A stretch of DNA of 25,731 nucleotides, from positions 1 through 25,731 of the forward strand of contig CAZJFH010000071.1 in NCBI GenBank assembly GCA_964545205.1. The letters are read 5' to 3'. This stretch comes from CAZJFH01 sp964545205 (GTDB lineage: Bacteria; Pseudomonadota; Alphaproteobacteria; Rhodospirillales; Magnetospirillaceae). A program made the translations under genes and the position numbers. Under the pieces are notes generated by a model. The model had not been told where the DNA came from, did no database searches, and saw only the letters and a list, made by a program, of their open reading frames with translations. This document shows positions 1 through 7,242 of the stretch, in pieces (the first letter of the stretch is position 1; each line of letters starts with the position of its first letter).

Positions 1-12
1 GCGCTCCCAGGG
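1..12. repeat. Partial copy of the GCGCTCCCAGGG dispersed repeat
   Basis: The first 12 bases equal the outer end of the right arm of the long inverted repeat at 25321-25398. The window therefore probably opens at the end of a second copy of that element. The rest of the leader (13-189) holds no gene I can support. Confidence 0.5.
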
Positions 13-189
13 CATTTGCCGCTTGCCCGAAAAGCCCTTCTCTGTGGACTCCCGGTGTCTCTGTGCCTCTGTGGTTAACGATTCGGGTCAGGGGTGCGCA
101 TCGAAAGGGCTGCGGGCCGCGCCCGATGCACCGCTGAACCGCGGCGCGATGATGGCGACAATGGCCGGGCTCAGCGGTGGAGTTCGCCC

Positions 190-1488
190 ATGCCCAAATC
201 GCCCCCGGCCTCGGTCAACGTCTTCGCCCACGGCCTGTGCGGCCTGGCGGCCCTGTTCGGGGCGCTGTGGTGGCTGCGCGGCACGACGCTGTTCCCCGAG
301 CACCAGGCGCTGGTGTGCATGGCGGCGGTGGCGCTGCCGCAGGTCGCGCTGCTGGTGCTCGGCGGCCGCACGCTGCTGACGGCGCCGCCCGTGCGGCCGC
401 TCGACGCCGGCCGCGTGCTGCGCAAGCTGGTCGGGCTGGCGGCCACGATCATGGTGCTGGCGGTCGCCTACTGGGCGCTTCCCGAATACCAGAAGAACAT
501 GTACCACCCGTTCTTCAACGTCGTCGAGGCGCTGCTGCCGTGGCTGGCGGCGGCGGCGCCGGTCTACGTCGCCTTCGTCGACCGCCGCATGGCCGAGCCC
601 GAGGACGCCTATGCCGCGCTCGGCGGGCTGGTGCTGGGGCGCGGCGCCCGGCCCGGCCCCGGCGTGCTCGGCCAGCACGCGCTGGGCTGGCTGGTCAAGG
701 GCTTCTTCCTGCCGCTGATGTTCGTCTATCTGTCGCGCCAGGTCATGCCGCTGGCCGCCGCGCCGACGCTGCTGCCGGCCGACGCCTCGGCCGCCTACGA
801 CATCGCCTGGGGCCTGGTGTTCCTGGTCGATCTCGGCTTCGTCACCGTCGGCTACGTGCTGACGCTGCGGCTGCTCGGCACCGAGATCCGCTCGACCGAT
901 CCGACCATGCTCGGCTGGGTGGTGGCGCTGGCGGTCTATTATCCGTTCTGGGACACGGTCCGCGACGCCTTCTTCGCCTATGACGACGATCTCTACTGGG
1001 GCGGCCTGCTGCGGGGCGAGCCGCTGCTCTATGCCGGCTGGGGCGGGCTGATCATCGCCTTCATGACCGTGCACGCCCTGACCACGGTCAGCTTCGGCCT
1101 GCGCTTCTCGAACCTGACCCATCGCGGCATCATCACCGACGGGCCGTTCCGCTTCACCAAGCATCCGCACTACATCACCAAGAACCTCTCCTGGTGGATG
1201 ATCTCGCTGCCGTTCATCGCCGCGACCCCGGGCCAGGCGGTGCAGAATTCGCTGCTGCTGCTCGGGGTCAACTTCATCTATTTCATGCGCGCCTGGACCG
1301 AGGAGCGCCACCTGTCGCGCGATCCCGACTACGTCGCCTACGCGCTGTGGATCGAGGAGCACGGGCTGTTCCGCGGCCTCGGCCGGCTGCTGCCGGCCTT
1401 GCGCTATTCGCGCATGCACGCCGCCGCGCTGCCGCCGCGCGCCACGGCCGCCGGCGACGCGCTGCCGCAACCGGCGCCGGCCGAATAG
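190..1488 (+). CDS. Integral-membrane isoprenylcysteine methyltransferase (ICMT)-like protein
   Basis: The product is 432 residues and strongly hydrophobic, with roughly seven or more membrane segments spread over residues 10-400. Near the C-terminus it has the ICMT/PEMT-type signature GPFRFTKHPHYITKN followed by a hydrophobic hairpin and then EERHLSRDPDYVAYA. In this superfamily that arrangement forms the S-adenosylmethionine-binding site at the membrane face. The substrate is unknown; bacterial members are thought to methylate small molecules or lipids rather than prenylated proteins. The ATG at 190 is chosen because GGTGGAG lies just upstream and the segment from 94 to 190 codes for nothing membrane-like. 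The C-terminal 25 residues are Ala/Pro rich. The gene ends 27 bp from the convergent kinase gene and appears monocistronic. Membrane methyltransferase-like fold: fairly sure. Reaction: unknown. Confidence 0.75.
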   Translation: MPKSPPASVNVFAHGLCGLAALFGALWWLRGTTLFPEHQALVCMAAVALPQVALLVLGGRTLLTAPPVRPLDAGRVLRKLVGLAATIMVLAVAYWALPEYQKNMYHPFFNVVEALLPWLAAAAPVYVAFVDRRMAEPEDAYAALGGLVLGRGARPGPGVLGQHALGWLVKGFFLPLMFVYLSRQVMPLAAAPTLLPADASAAYDIAWGLVFLVDLGFVTVGYVLTLRLLGTEIRSTDPTMLGWVVALAVYYPFWDTVRDAFFAYDDDLYWGGLLRGEPLLYAGWGGLIIAFMTVHALTTVSFGLRFSNLTHRGIITDGPFRFTKHPHYITKNLSWWMISLPFIAATPGQAVQNSLLLLGVNFIYFMRAWTEERHLSRDPDYVAYALWIEEHGLFRGLGRLLPALRYSRMHAAALPPRATAAGDALPQPAPAE

Positions 1489-1515
1489 GCCAAGGGCGCC
1501 GGGCGCCCGCCCGTC

Positions 1516-3987
1516 CTACTGCGCGCCCTCGGCCTGGCCGGCCGGCAGCCGGCAGGTCACCGTCGTGCCCTCCATCGGCACCGAAACGATCTCGACCGTG
1601 CCGCCGTGCAGCTCGACGAAGCTGCGCACCAGCGACAGCCCGAGCCCGGCGCCGGGCTGGGCCTGTTCGGCCTGGCCGCCGCGCACGAAGCTGTCGAACA
1701 CCCGCGGCAGCTCGCCGGCCGGGATGCCGATGCCGGTGTCGGCGACCGTGAACACGATCTGCTCGCCGTCGCGCTGGGCGGCCAGGGTCATCTGGCCGCC
1801 GGGGGGCGTGAACTTGATGGCGTTGGCGAGCAGGTTGAACAGCGCCTGCTTGATCCGCCGCTCGTCGCCGACCATCCAGCCGATGTCGAGCGGGCAGTCG
1901 AAATTGACCTTGATCTGGCGCTCGCGGGCGCGCTCGCGCACCAGCGACAGCACCGCCGCCAGCATGGTGTGGACGTCGAAGGCGTTGAGCTGCAGGGTCA
2001 TCTGCCCGGCCTCGATCGTCGCCAGGTCGAGGATGTCGGCGACCAGGCCCTGCAGCCCGCGTCCGGCCTCGAGGATGCCGCCGACATAGTCGCGCTGGCG
2101 GGCGTTGAGCCCGCCGTAATAGCCGTTGGCCAGGATCTCGGCGAAGCCGATGATCGCGTTCAGCGGCTGGCGCACCTCGCAGCTCACGTTGGCGATGAAT
2201 TCCGACTTGAGCCTGTCGGCGGCGCGCAGGGCCTCGTTGCGCTCGCGCAACGCCCGCTCGACGCGGGCGCTGTCGGTGACGTCGAGCCAGATCTTGAGCA
2301 CGCCGCCGTCGGGCAGCGCCACCGAGGCGTAGTCGAGGATGGTGGCGTCGGCGCGCTCCAGCCGGCCGCGGCGGCGCGCGCGGTCCTGGACCAGGCCGAG
2401 CAGCGAATCGCGCACCGCCGGCCAGTCGTCGTCGCGGAAGAACCGGCGCTGGCGCTCGACGACCTCGGTGATGTGCGGCTCGCCGGACAGCTCCTCGGCG
2501 GTCATCGCCCAGATGCTCAGATAGGCCGGATTGAACAGGCGCAGGCGGCCGTCGGGGCCGAACACCACGACGCCCTCGTGCAGGTTGTCGATCGTCTCGC
2601 GGTGCACGGCCAGCGAGGTGTTGTACGAGCGCTCGAGCGCCAGCGCGTCGGTGACGTCCTCGTAGGTGAGGATCAGGCCGCCGAACGGATGCGGCGAGAC
2701 CACCCGGCGCAGGGTGGTGCCGTCGGGCAGGTGCAGCAGGTCCTCGACCGGCTCGATCAGCGAGGTGAAGCGCCGCAGCTCCTCCTCGCGGTAGCCGCGC
2801 CAGTCGGCGACCTCGGGCAGGCGGCGGCGGTCGCGCAGGTGGTCGAGCAGGCTGGCGTAGCCGGGCTGCGAGTCCAGCCACTCCTCGTCGAGATCCCACA
2901 GCCGGCGGAAGGCGGTGTTGTGGAAGGTCAGGCGGGTGTCGGTCGAGAACATCGCGATGGCGGTGCCCAGGTTCTCCAGCACCTTGCCGTGGGCGGCGAC
3001 GTGGCGCGACAGCTCGGCCTGGGCCTCCTCCAGCCGCGTCTGGTCGAGCGCGAAACCGGCGGTGACCAGGCCCTGGCCGCCGCGCTCGCCATGCACCGGC
3101 ACCTCCGAGATCTCGACCAGCCGGCGCGAGCCGCCGATCACCAGGTGGAAGGAGTCCGACCGCGCGGCCCCCGCCGCCCGCGCCCGCGCCGCCAGGGCGC
3201 GGGCCTCGCGGGCGGTCGGGCCGGGCAGCAGCTCGGTGCCGGCGGCCACCGCCGCCTCGACCGAATCGGCGCCGACCGCCTCGGCATAGGCGCGGTTGCA
3301 GTGGCGCAGGGCGAGGTCGCCGTCGCGCAGCCACACCGGGATCGGCAGGGCGTCGAGCAGCGCCTGCAGCCGGTCGCGCCGCGCCGCCAGGCCGGCGGCG
3401 TCGGCGGCGAGGCGGTCGACCTCCTGGCTGCCCTCGGTGACGTCGCGCATCCACAGCACGTCGGCCAGCGGCGCGCCGTCGGCGGCGGCGGCGCGCACGC
3501 CGCTGGCGTGCATGCGCCGGCCGTCGGGCAGCGGCAGCTCGATGTCGAAGCCGATGCCGTTCTCGCGCAGATTGGCGACAGCGACCTCCAGCACCCCGGC
3601 CTCGGCCGGTCCGAAGGCGCCGGCCACGTCGGCGTAGGTGGCGTTGGTGCCGCGATAGAGGCCCAGCAGCACCGCCAGGCGGCGCGAGCAATGCTCGGCG
3701 CCGTCGGAATCCCAGCGGAAGAAGCCGTCGGGCGCCGCCAGCAGCACCTCTTCCAGGCGCTCCAGCGCCTGCTCGCGCGCGGCCTGCTCGGCGGCCAGCA
3801 GCGCGATGTGGCGGCGCTGGGCCAGGATCACCGGCACCGTGGCGACGCCGGCCAGCAGCACGCCGATGCCGGCGGCGACCAGCAGGCGCGGGTCGGCGCC
3901 GAGGATGCCGGCCGGCTCGACGGCGTTCGCCGCCGCCGGCCACATCGCCGCCAAAGCGCTGATCCTCAAGGAAGAATGTCCCGCCAT
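1516..3987 (-). CDS. DivL-like multi-PAS sensor kinase with Cys in place of the phosphoacceptor His
   Basis: The product is 823 residues. A signal-like hydrophobic N-terminus and one membrane segment (about 35-56) precede four PAS-like domains (about 70-175, 200-310, 330-450, 465-575), then a dimerisation/phosphoacceptor region and a HATPase_c domain. The DHp motif reads FIANVSCEVRQPLNAIIGF: the usual His of SHELRTPL is Cys603 (codon 2179-2181). The ATP-binding lobe looks intact, with an N-box (LFNLLANAIKF), G1 (ADTGIGIP) and G2 (GAGLGLSLV). Caulobacter DivL has the same layout with Tyr at this position and controls the CckA phosphorelay without autophosphorylating, so a DivL-type regulatory role is inferred. 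Start: the ATG at 3987 has GGGAACCGGG upstream; a start further upstream is possible. The gene is divergent from the receiver gene at 4114, with 126 bp between them. Confidence 0.8.
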   Translation of the reverse strand: MAGHSSLRISALAAMWPAAANAVEPAGILGADPRLLVAAGIGVLLAGVATVPVILAQRRHIALLAAEQAAREQALERLEEVLLAAPDGFFRWDSDGAEHCSRRLAVLLGLYRGTNATYADVAGAFGPAEAGVLEVAVANLRENGIGFDIELPLPDGRRMHASGVRAAAADGAPLADVLWMRDVTEGSQEVDRLAADAAGLAARRDRLQALLDALPIPVWLRDGDLALRHCNRAYAEAVGADSVEAAVAAGTELLPGPTAREARALAARARAAGAARSDSFHLVIGGSRRLVEISEVPVHGERGGQGLVTAGFALDQTRLEEAQAELSRHVAAHGKVLENLGTAIAMFSTDTRLTFHNTAFRRLWDLDEEWLDSQPGYASLLDHLRDRRRLPEVADWRGYREEELRRFTSLIEPVEDLLHLPDGTTLRRVVSPHPFGGLILTYEDVTDALALERSYNTSLAVHRETIDNLHEGVVVFGPDGRLRLFNPAYLSIWAMTAEELSGEPHITEVVERQRRFFRDDDWPAVRDSLLGLVQDRARRRGRLERADATILDYASVALPDGGVLKIWLDVTDSARVERALRERNEALRAADRLKSEFIANVSCEVRQPLNAIIGFAEILANGYYGGLNARQRDYVGGILEAGRGLQGLVADILDLATIEAGQMTLQLNAFDVHTMLAAVLSLVRERARERQIKVNFDCPLDIGWMVGDERRIKQALFNLLANAIKFTPPGGQMTLAAQRDGEQIVFTVADTGIGIPAGELPRVFDSFVRGGQAEQAQPGAGLGLSLVRSFVELHGGTVEIVSVPMEGTTVTCRLPAGQAEGAQ

Positions 3988-4113
3988 CCCGGTTCCCGGC
4001 CGCCTCGCCGCCCAACAGTGGCCTCGAACGGCGGCGATGACAAGTGCCGCGCGCTTTCGCTGCACCCGCGCCTGGAAACCTGCTAAGCTCCGGCCGGATT
4101 CGGGGAAGGAACC

Positions 4114-5103
4114 ATGAAGCTCGACGACGTCAGCCCGGCAGACCGCGAGGCGATCCGCATCGTGCTCGCCGACGCCGACCGGCAGTTGCGCCTGGCGCTG
4201 CGCCAGGCGCTGATCTATGCCGGCTTCAAGAACGTGCTCGACATGGGCTCGGCCGACGCGCTGCGCAACGTGCTCGACGAGGCGACGCCCGACCTGCTGC
4301 TGGTGGCGGCGCAGCTCCCCGACGGCGACGGCGTCGGGCTGGTGCGGGCGCTGCGCTACGCGCGCTGCGGCCGCAATCCCTTCACCTCCGTGATCATGAC
4401 CGCCTGGCCCGAGGAGGTGCAGGACGTCGGCCGGCTGGTCAATTCCGGCACCGACCACATCGTGCTCAAGCCGGTGGCGCCGCAGGCGGTGTTCGAGCGC
4501 ATCGAGGCGATGATCTCGCGGCGCAAGCCGTTCGTCGCCACCGCGACCTATTTCGGGCCCGACCGCCGCAGCGGCCGCCGCGCCGAATCCGACGACATCC
4601 CGACCTTCGCCGTGCCCAACACGCTGCGGCTGCGCGCCACCGGCAAGCCGGTGGACCAGGCGGCGCTGCAGGGCGCGATCGACCAGAGCATGGCCAAGAT
4701 CAACGGCGAGCTGGTGCGCCGCCAGGCGTTCCACATCGCCTTCACGGTCGAGCGCGCCTGTCCGCTGCTCGAGGCCGGCGACGCCGCGGCGTCGCCGATG
4801 GTCGCCGAGATCGGGCTGGCGGCGCGCGACCTGATGCGCCGCCTCGACCTCGGCCGCTTCGGCCACGTCGCCGATCTGTGCCGGACCCTCGACGGCCATC
4901 TGGCGGCGGCCTTCGCCCGCGCCGCCGGCGGCAAGTGGAGCGAGCACGACCTGCTGGTGCTGCGCAAGCTGTCGCAGGCCATATACGTCGGGATAAGCCC
5001 GAATCCCGACCTCGGCGATCTCGCGCGCAAGGTTCGCGACGCCGTCGACACCTACCATTCCCGCCAGAACCGGCGGCGCCAGGGCTCCGCGGCGCCGTCC
5101 TGA
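4114..5103 (+). CDS. Atypical response-regulator receiver protein lacking the phosphoacceptor Asp
   Basis: The product is 329 residues. Residues 14-135 form a CheY-like receiver fold: an acidic pair (Asp20, Asp22), IMTAW carrying the conserved Thr, and HIVLKPV carrying the conserved Lys. The strand that should end in Asp reads DLLLVAAQLPDGDG, placing Ala65 where the phosphorylated Asp belongs; the LPDGDG turn that follows fixes the alignment. After a FGPDRRSGRR linker comes an all-helical C-terminal half (about 170-320) with no helix-turn-helix or enzymatic motif that I recognise. A GGGGAAGGAACC ribosome site precedes the ATG. The gene is divergent from the DivL-like kinase, suggesting shared control. 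It is probably a protein-interaction module that works without phosphorylation. DNA binding is not supported. Confidence 0.8.
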   Translation: MKLDDVSPADREAIRIVLADADRQLRLALRQALIYAGFKNVLDMGSADALRNVLDEATPDLLLVAAQLPDGDGVGLVRALRYARCGRNPFTSVIMTAWPEEVQDVGRLVNSGTDHIVLKPVAPQAVFERIEAMISRRKPFVATATYFGPDRRSGRRAESDDIPTFAVPNTLRLRATGKPVDQAALQGAIDQSMAKINGELVRRQAFHIAFTVERACPLLEAGDAAASPMVAEIGLAARDLMRRLDLGRFGHVADLCRTLDGHLAAAFARAAGGKWSEHDLLVLRKLSQAIYVGISPNPDLGDLARKVRDAVDTYHSRQNRRRQGSAAPS

Positions 5104-5206
5104 CCGCCCCACCCGCTCGGGCGGCAGCACCATACCCATGACCGACTTGTCCGAGCGGCCATATCGGGTTCTAATCGTCTCATTCAATGCCGCAACGAGG
5201 TGTCTG

Positions 5207-5644
5207 ATGCTGGTTGAGACCGTTCTTCGCGCCAAAGGCAGTGGCGTCGTCACCACCGGCCCCGAGGTCATGGTCGGCGAGGCGGCCAAGCTGCTGTCCG
5301 CGCACCGCATCGGTGCGCTGGTCGTCGTCGACGCCGGCAGCGGCCGGGTGGTGGGCGTGTTCTCGGAACGCGACATCGTCCGCGCCATGGCCGAGCACGG
5401 CGCAAAGGTGCTCGACATGCGCGTGCGCGACCTCATGAGCACCGACGTCGCGGTCTGCTCCGCCGAGGATTCGGTCGAAAGCCTGATGGCGACGATGACC
5501 AACCGCCGCATCCGCCACCTGCCGGTGGTCAAGGATGGCGCGCTGACCGGCATCGTCACCATCGGCGACGTCGTCAAGACGCGCCTCGAGGAGGCGACGA
5601 TGGAGGTGGATTCGCTGCGCAGCTACGTGATGGACTCGCGCTGA
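5207..5644 (+). CDS. CBS-domain-pair protein
   Basis: The product is 145 residues made almost entirely of a tandem CBS pair (Bateman module, about 15-65 and 80-135). Recognisable elements are ALVVVD, VGVFSERDIVRAM, VRDLMS and IRHLPVVKDGALTGIVTIGDVVK. Stand-alone proteins of this size are common in alphaproteobacteria; CBS pairs usually bind adenosine nucleotides and act as energy or redox sensors, and the partner here is unknown. Start: the ATG at 5207 is preferred over an in-frame ATG at 5138. It has CGAGG just upstream, and it gives the usual length and the familiar N-terminus ending in LRAKGSGVVT. It lies 103 bp after the receiver gene, so cotranscription is possible, and it ends convergently with the TPR gene. 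Confidence 0.85.
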   Translation: MLVETVLRAKGSGVVTTGPEVMVGEAAKLLSAHRIGALVVVDAGSGRVVGVFSERDIVRAMAEHGAKVLDMRVRDLMSTDVAVCSAEDSVESLMATMTNRRIRHLPVVKDGALTGIVTIGDVVKTRLEEATMEVDSLRSYVMDSR

Positions 5645-5650
5645 CGGCGC

Positions 5651-5677
5651 GCCGCCGGCCGCGGGCCGGCCGGCGGC
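5651..5677. terminator. GC-rich hairpin between convergent genes
   Basis: Perfect 10-bp arms GCCGCCGGCC (5651-5660) and GGCCGGCGGC (5668-5677) enclose a 7-nt loop between the CBS gene and the converging TPR gene. No T-tract follows on either strand, so a termination role is only plausible. Confidence 0.4.
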
Positions 5678-5683
5678 CGGCCC

Positions 5684-6577
5684 TCAGCCGCCCAGGCGCG
5701 CCAGTTCCGCCTCGGCCTTCGCCGCCTGCTCGGCATGGCCGCCGCGGGCGAACAGCGCGCGGGCGTGCTGGAGATGGCGCCGCGCATGGCCTTCGTCGCC
5801 GTCGGCGGCCTCCAGCCGGCCCAGCTCGAGCAGCTGGTCGGCCTCGCCGCGCAGATGGCCGGCATTGCCGTACAGCGCGGCCGCCCGTTCGAACTCGGCG
5901 CGCGCCTCGGCGCGCTGGCCGAGCCCGGCCAGCAGCTTGCCCAGCCCGGCGCGGGCGCTGGCCTCGCCGAGCACGTCGCCGTTCTGCTCGAACAGCTCGA
6001 TCGCCGTCTCCAGCGCCCGGTGCGCGTGATCCATCTTGCGCAGGCTGCGGTAGAGCGCCGCCATCGCCTTGAGCACGTTGGCCTCGCCCAGCGAGTCGCC
6101 GGCGCGGCGATACAGCTCCAGCGCCTGCAGGTACCGGTCCAGCGCCACGTCCTGGCGGCTGTCGTCGCGCTCGAGGTGGCCCATGCGCTTGAGCACGTGC
6201 GCCTCGCCCGAGAGGTCCGAGGCGGCGTTGAGCAGCTCGCGCGCCGAGGCGTAGAACTGGCGGGCGTCGTCGAGGCGGCGGCCGCGCTGCGCCAGTTCGG
6301 CCATGCGCGAGAGCACCGCGCCCTGCTCGCCGGCGTCGCCGATCGCGGCGTAGAGCGTGCGCGCCGCCAGATAGGCGTCCTGGGCCGCGCCGCCGCCGTC
6401 GAGGCGGAACTCGAGATCGCCGAGCTGGACCAGGGCGTTGGCCTCGCCGGCGCGGTCGCCGGCCTCGACGTAAAGGTCGCGCGCCCGCCGATAGGCCGCG
6501 CGGGCCTGCTCCACGTCCCCCACGAGCCACAGCTTCTCGGCGTCGCGCAGGCATTCGTCGGCTCGCGTCTGGGCCAT
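5684..6577 (-). CDS. TPR-repeat protein
   Basis: The product is 297 residues and consists of about seven helical-hairpin repeats with a ~40-residue period. Each repeat carries a variant of A..LY..AGD..GEAN.L..LG.L, the long TPR type seen in LGN/Rapsyn-like and TPR_12 proteins. There is no signal peptide, membrane segment or catalytic domain, so it is most likely a cytoplasmic scaffold. The ATG at 6577 is supported by GGGAG seven bases upstream. It is divergent from the pentapeptide-repeat gene and convergent with the CBS gene, so no operon partner suggests a function. The near-uniform repeat size over the whole protein argues for one continuous superhelix rather than a TPR tail on another domain. 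Partner unknown. Confidence 0.8.
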   Translation of the reverse strand: MAQTRADECLRDAEKLWLVGDVEQARAAYRRARDLYVEAGDRAGEANALVQLGDLEFRLDGGGAAQDAYLAARTLYAAIGDAGEQGAVLSRMAELAQRGRRLDDARQFYASARELLNAASDLSGEAHVLKRMGHLERDDSRQDVALDRYLQALELYRRAGDSLGEANVLKAMAALYRSLRKMDHAHRALETAIELFEQNGDVLGEASARAGLGKLLAGLGQRAEARAEFERAAALYGNAGHLRGEADQLLELGRLEAADGDEGHARRHLQHARALFARGGHAEQAAKAEAELARLGG

Positions 6578-6708
6578 GATCGGACTCCCGTGCAGTTGCT
6601 CCCAAAAAGGTAAGGCCGCGAAGCCCGTCGGTAAACCAATGTGTGGCGACGGACGCTTGTTCCAGAAAGCGCTTTGTCTCCGGCCGACCTCGCATTTAAG
6701 CTAACCCC

Positions 6709-7212
6709 ATGGCGCCCCTACGTTCCCTCCTTCTCGCAGCGTCGCTCTCCGTCGCGCAGCCGCTCGCCGCGGCGGCGGCCGACTGCACGGCGCCCGCCGG
6801 TCCGGGCGTCGACTGGACGCGCTGCTATCTCGACGGCCGCGATCTCGCCGGGCTCGATCTCGCCGGGGCCCGGCTGATCGACGCCAGCTTCCAGCGCGCC
6901 GACCTGGCGGGCGCGATCCTGCGCGACGTCAACGCCTACCGGGCCAAGTTCATCAGCGCCGACATGCGCGGCGCCGTCCTCGACGAGGGCACCTTCAGCG
7001 AGGCCGACTTCACCAAGGCCGACCTGTCGGGCGCCTCGCTGGTCGGCGCCGACCTGCGCCGCTCGCGCCTGTACCGGGCCATCCTGCGCGGCGCCGACCT
7101 GACCGGCGCGCGGACCGCCGGCGCCGACCTGACGTATGCCGACCTGTCCGGCGCCACCTGGACCGACGGCAGGCGGGTGTGCGCCGAGGGGTCGATCGGC
7201 CAATGCAACTGA
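6709..7212 (+). CDS. Exported pentapeptide-repeat protein
   Basis: The product is 167 residues. A cleavable Sec signal (about 1-24, hydrophobic core then an Ala-rich AxA site) is followed by about 20 pentapeptide repeats of the A(D/N)LxG type, for example LDLAGARLIDASF, ADLSGASLVGADL and ADLTGARTAGADL. Such repeats form a right-handed quadrilateral beta-helix. Cys residues occur just after the signal, in the first coil and in the C-terminal tail, so disulphides in the periplasm are possible. No clear Shine-Dalgarno sequence precedes the ATG, so a very short leader is possible. The ClC gene starts 30 bp downstream and could be cotranscribed. Function unknown; the cytoplasmic gyrase-protecting Qnr/MfpA role is unlikely for an exported protein. 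Confidence 0.8.
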   Translation: MAPLRSLLLAASLSVAQPLAAAAADCTAPAGPGVDWTRCYLDGRDLAGLDLAGARLIDASFQRADLAGAILRDVNAYRAKFISADMRGAVLDEGTFSEADFTKADLSGASLVGADLRRSRLYRAILRGADLTGARTAGADLTYADLSGATWTDGRRVCAEGSIGQCN

Positions 7213-7242
7213 CCCAGCGCTAGATCCCGGAGGCGCCGTCCC

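Noticed and set aside
88..1470. Long minus-strand open frame opposite the ICMT-like gene
   Set aside because: It is Arg/Gln/His/Gly-rich low-complexity translation, typical of the reverse strand of GC-rich genes; the plus strand gives a coherent membrane protein with family motifs.
1494..1508. GGGCGCC/GGCGCCC palindrome between the first two convergent genes
   Set aside because: The arms are separated by a single base, too tight for a perfect hairpin, and no T-tract follows.
1606..4086. 826-codon plus-strand open frame opposite the DivL-like kinase
   Set aside because: Its composition is antisense-like and it has no domain motifs, whereas the minus strand encodes PAS and HATPase motifs throughout.
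3988..5577. Upstream extension of the kinase frame to 5577
   Set aside because: It runs antisense through the receiver and CBS genes, which have clear motifs; the kinase domains and a plausible start end at 3987.
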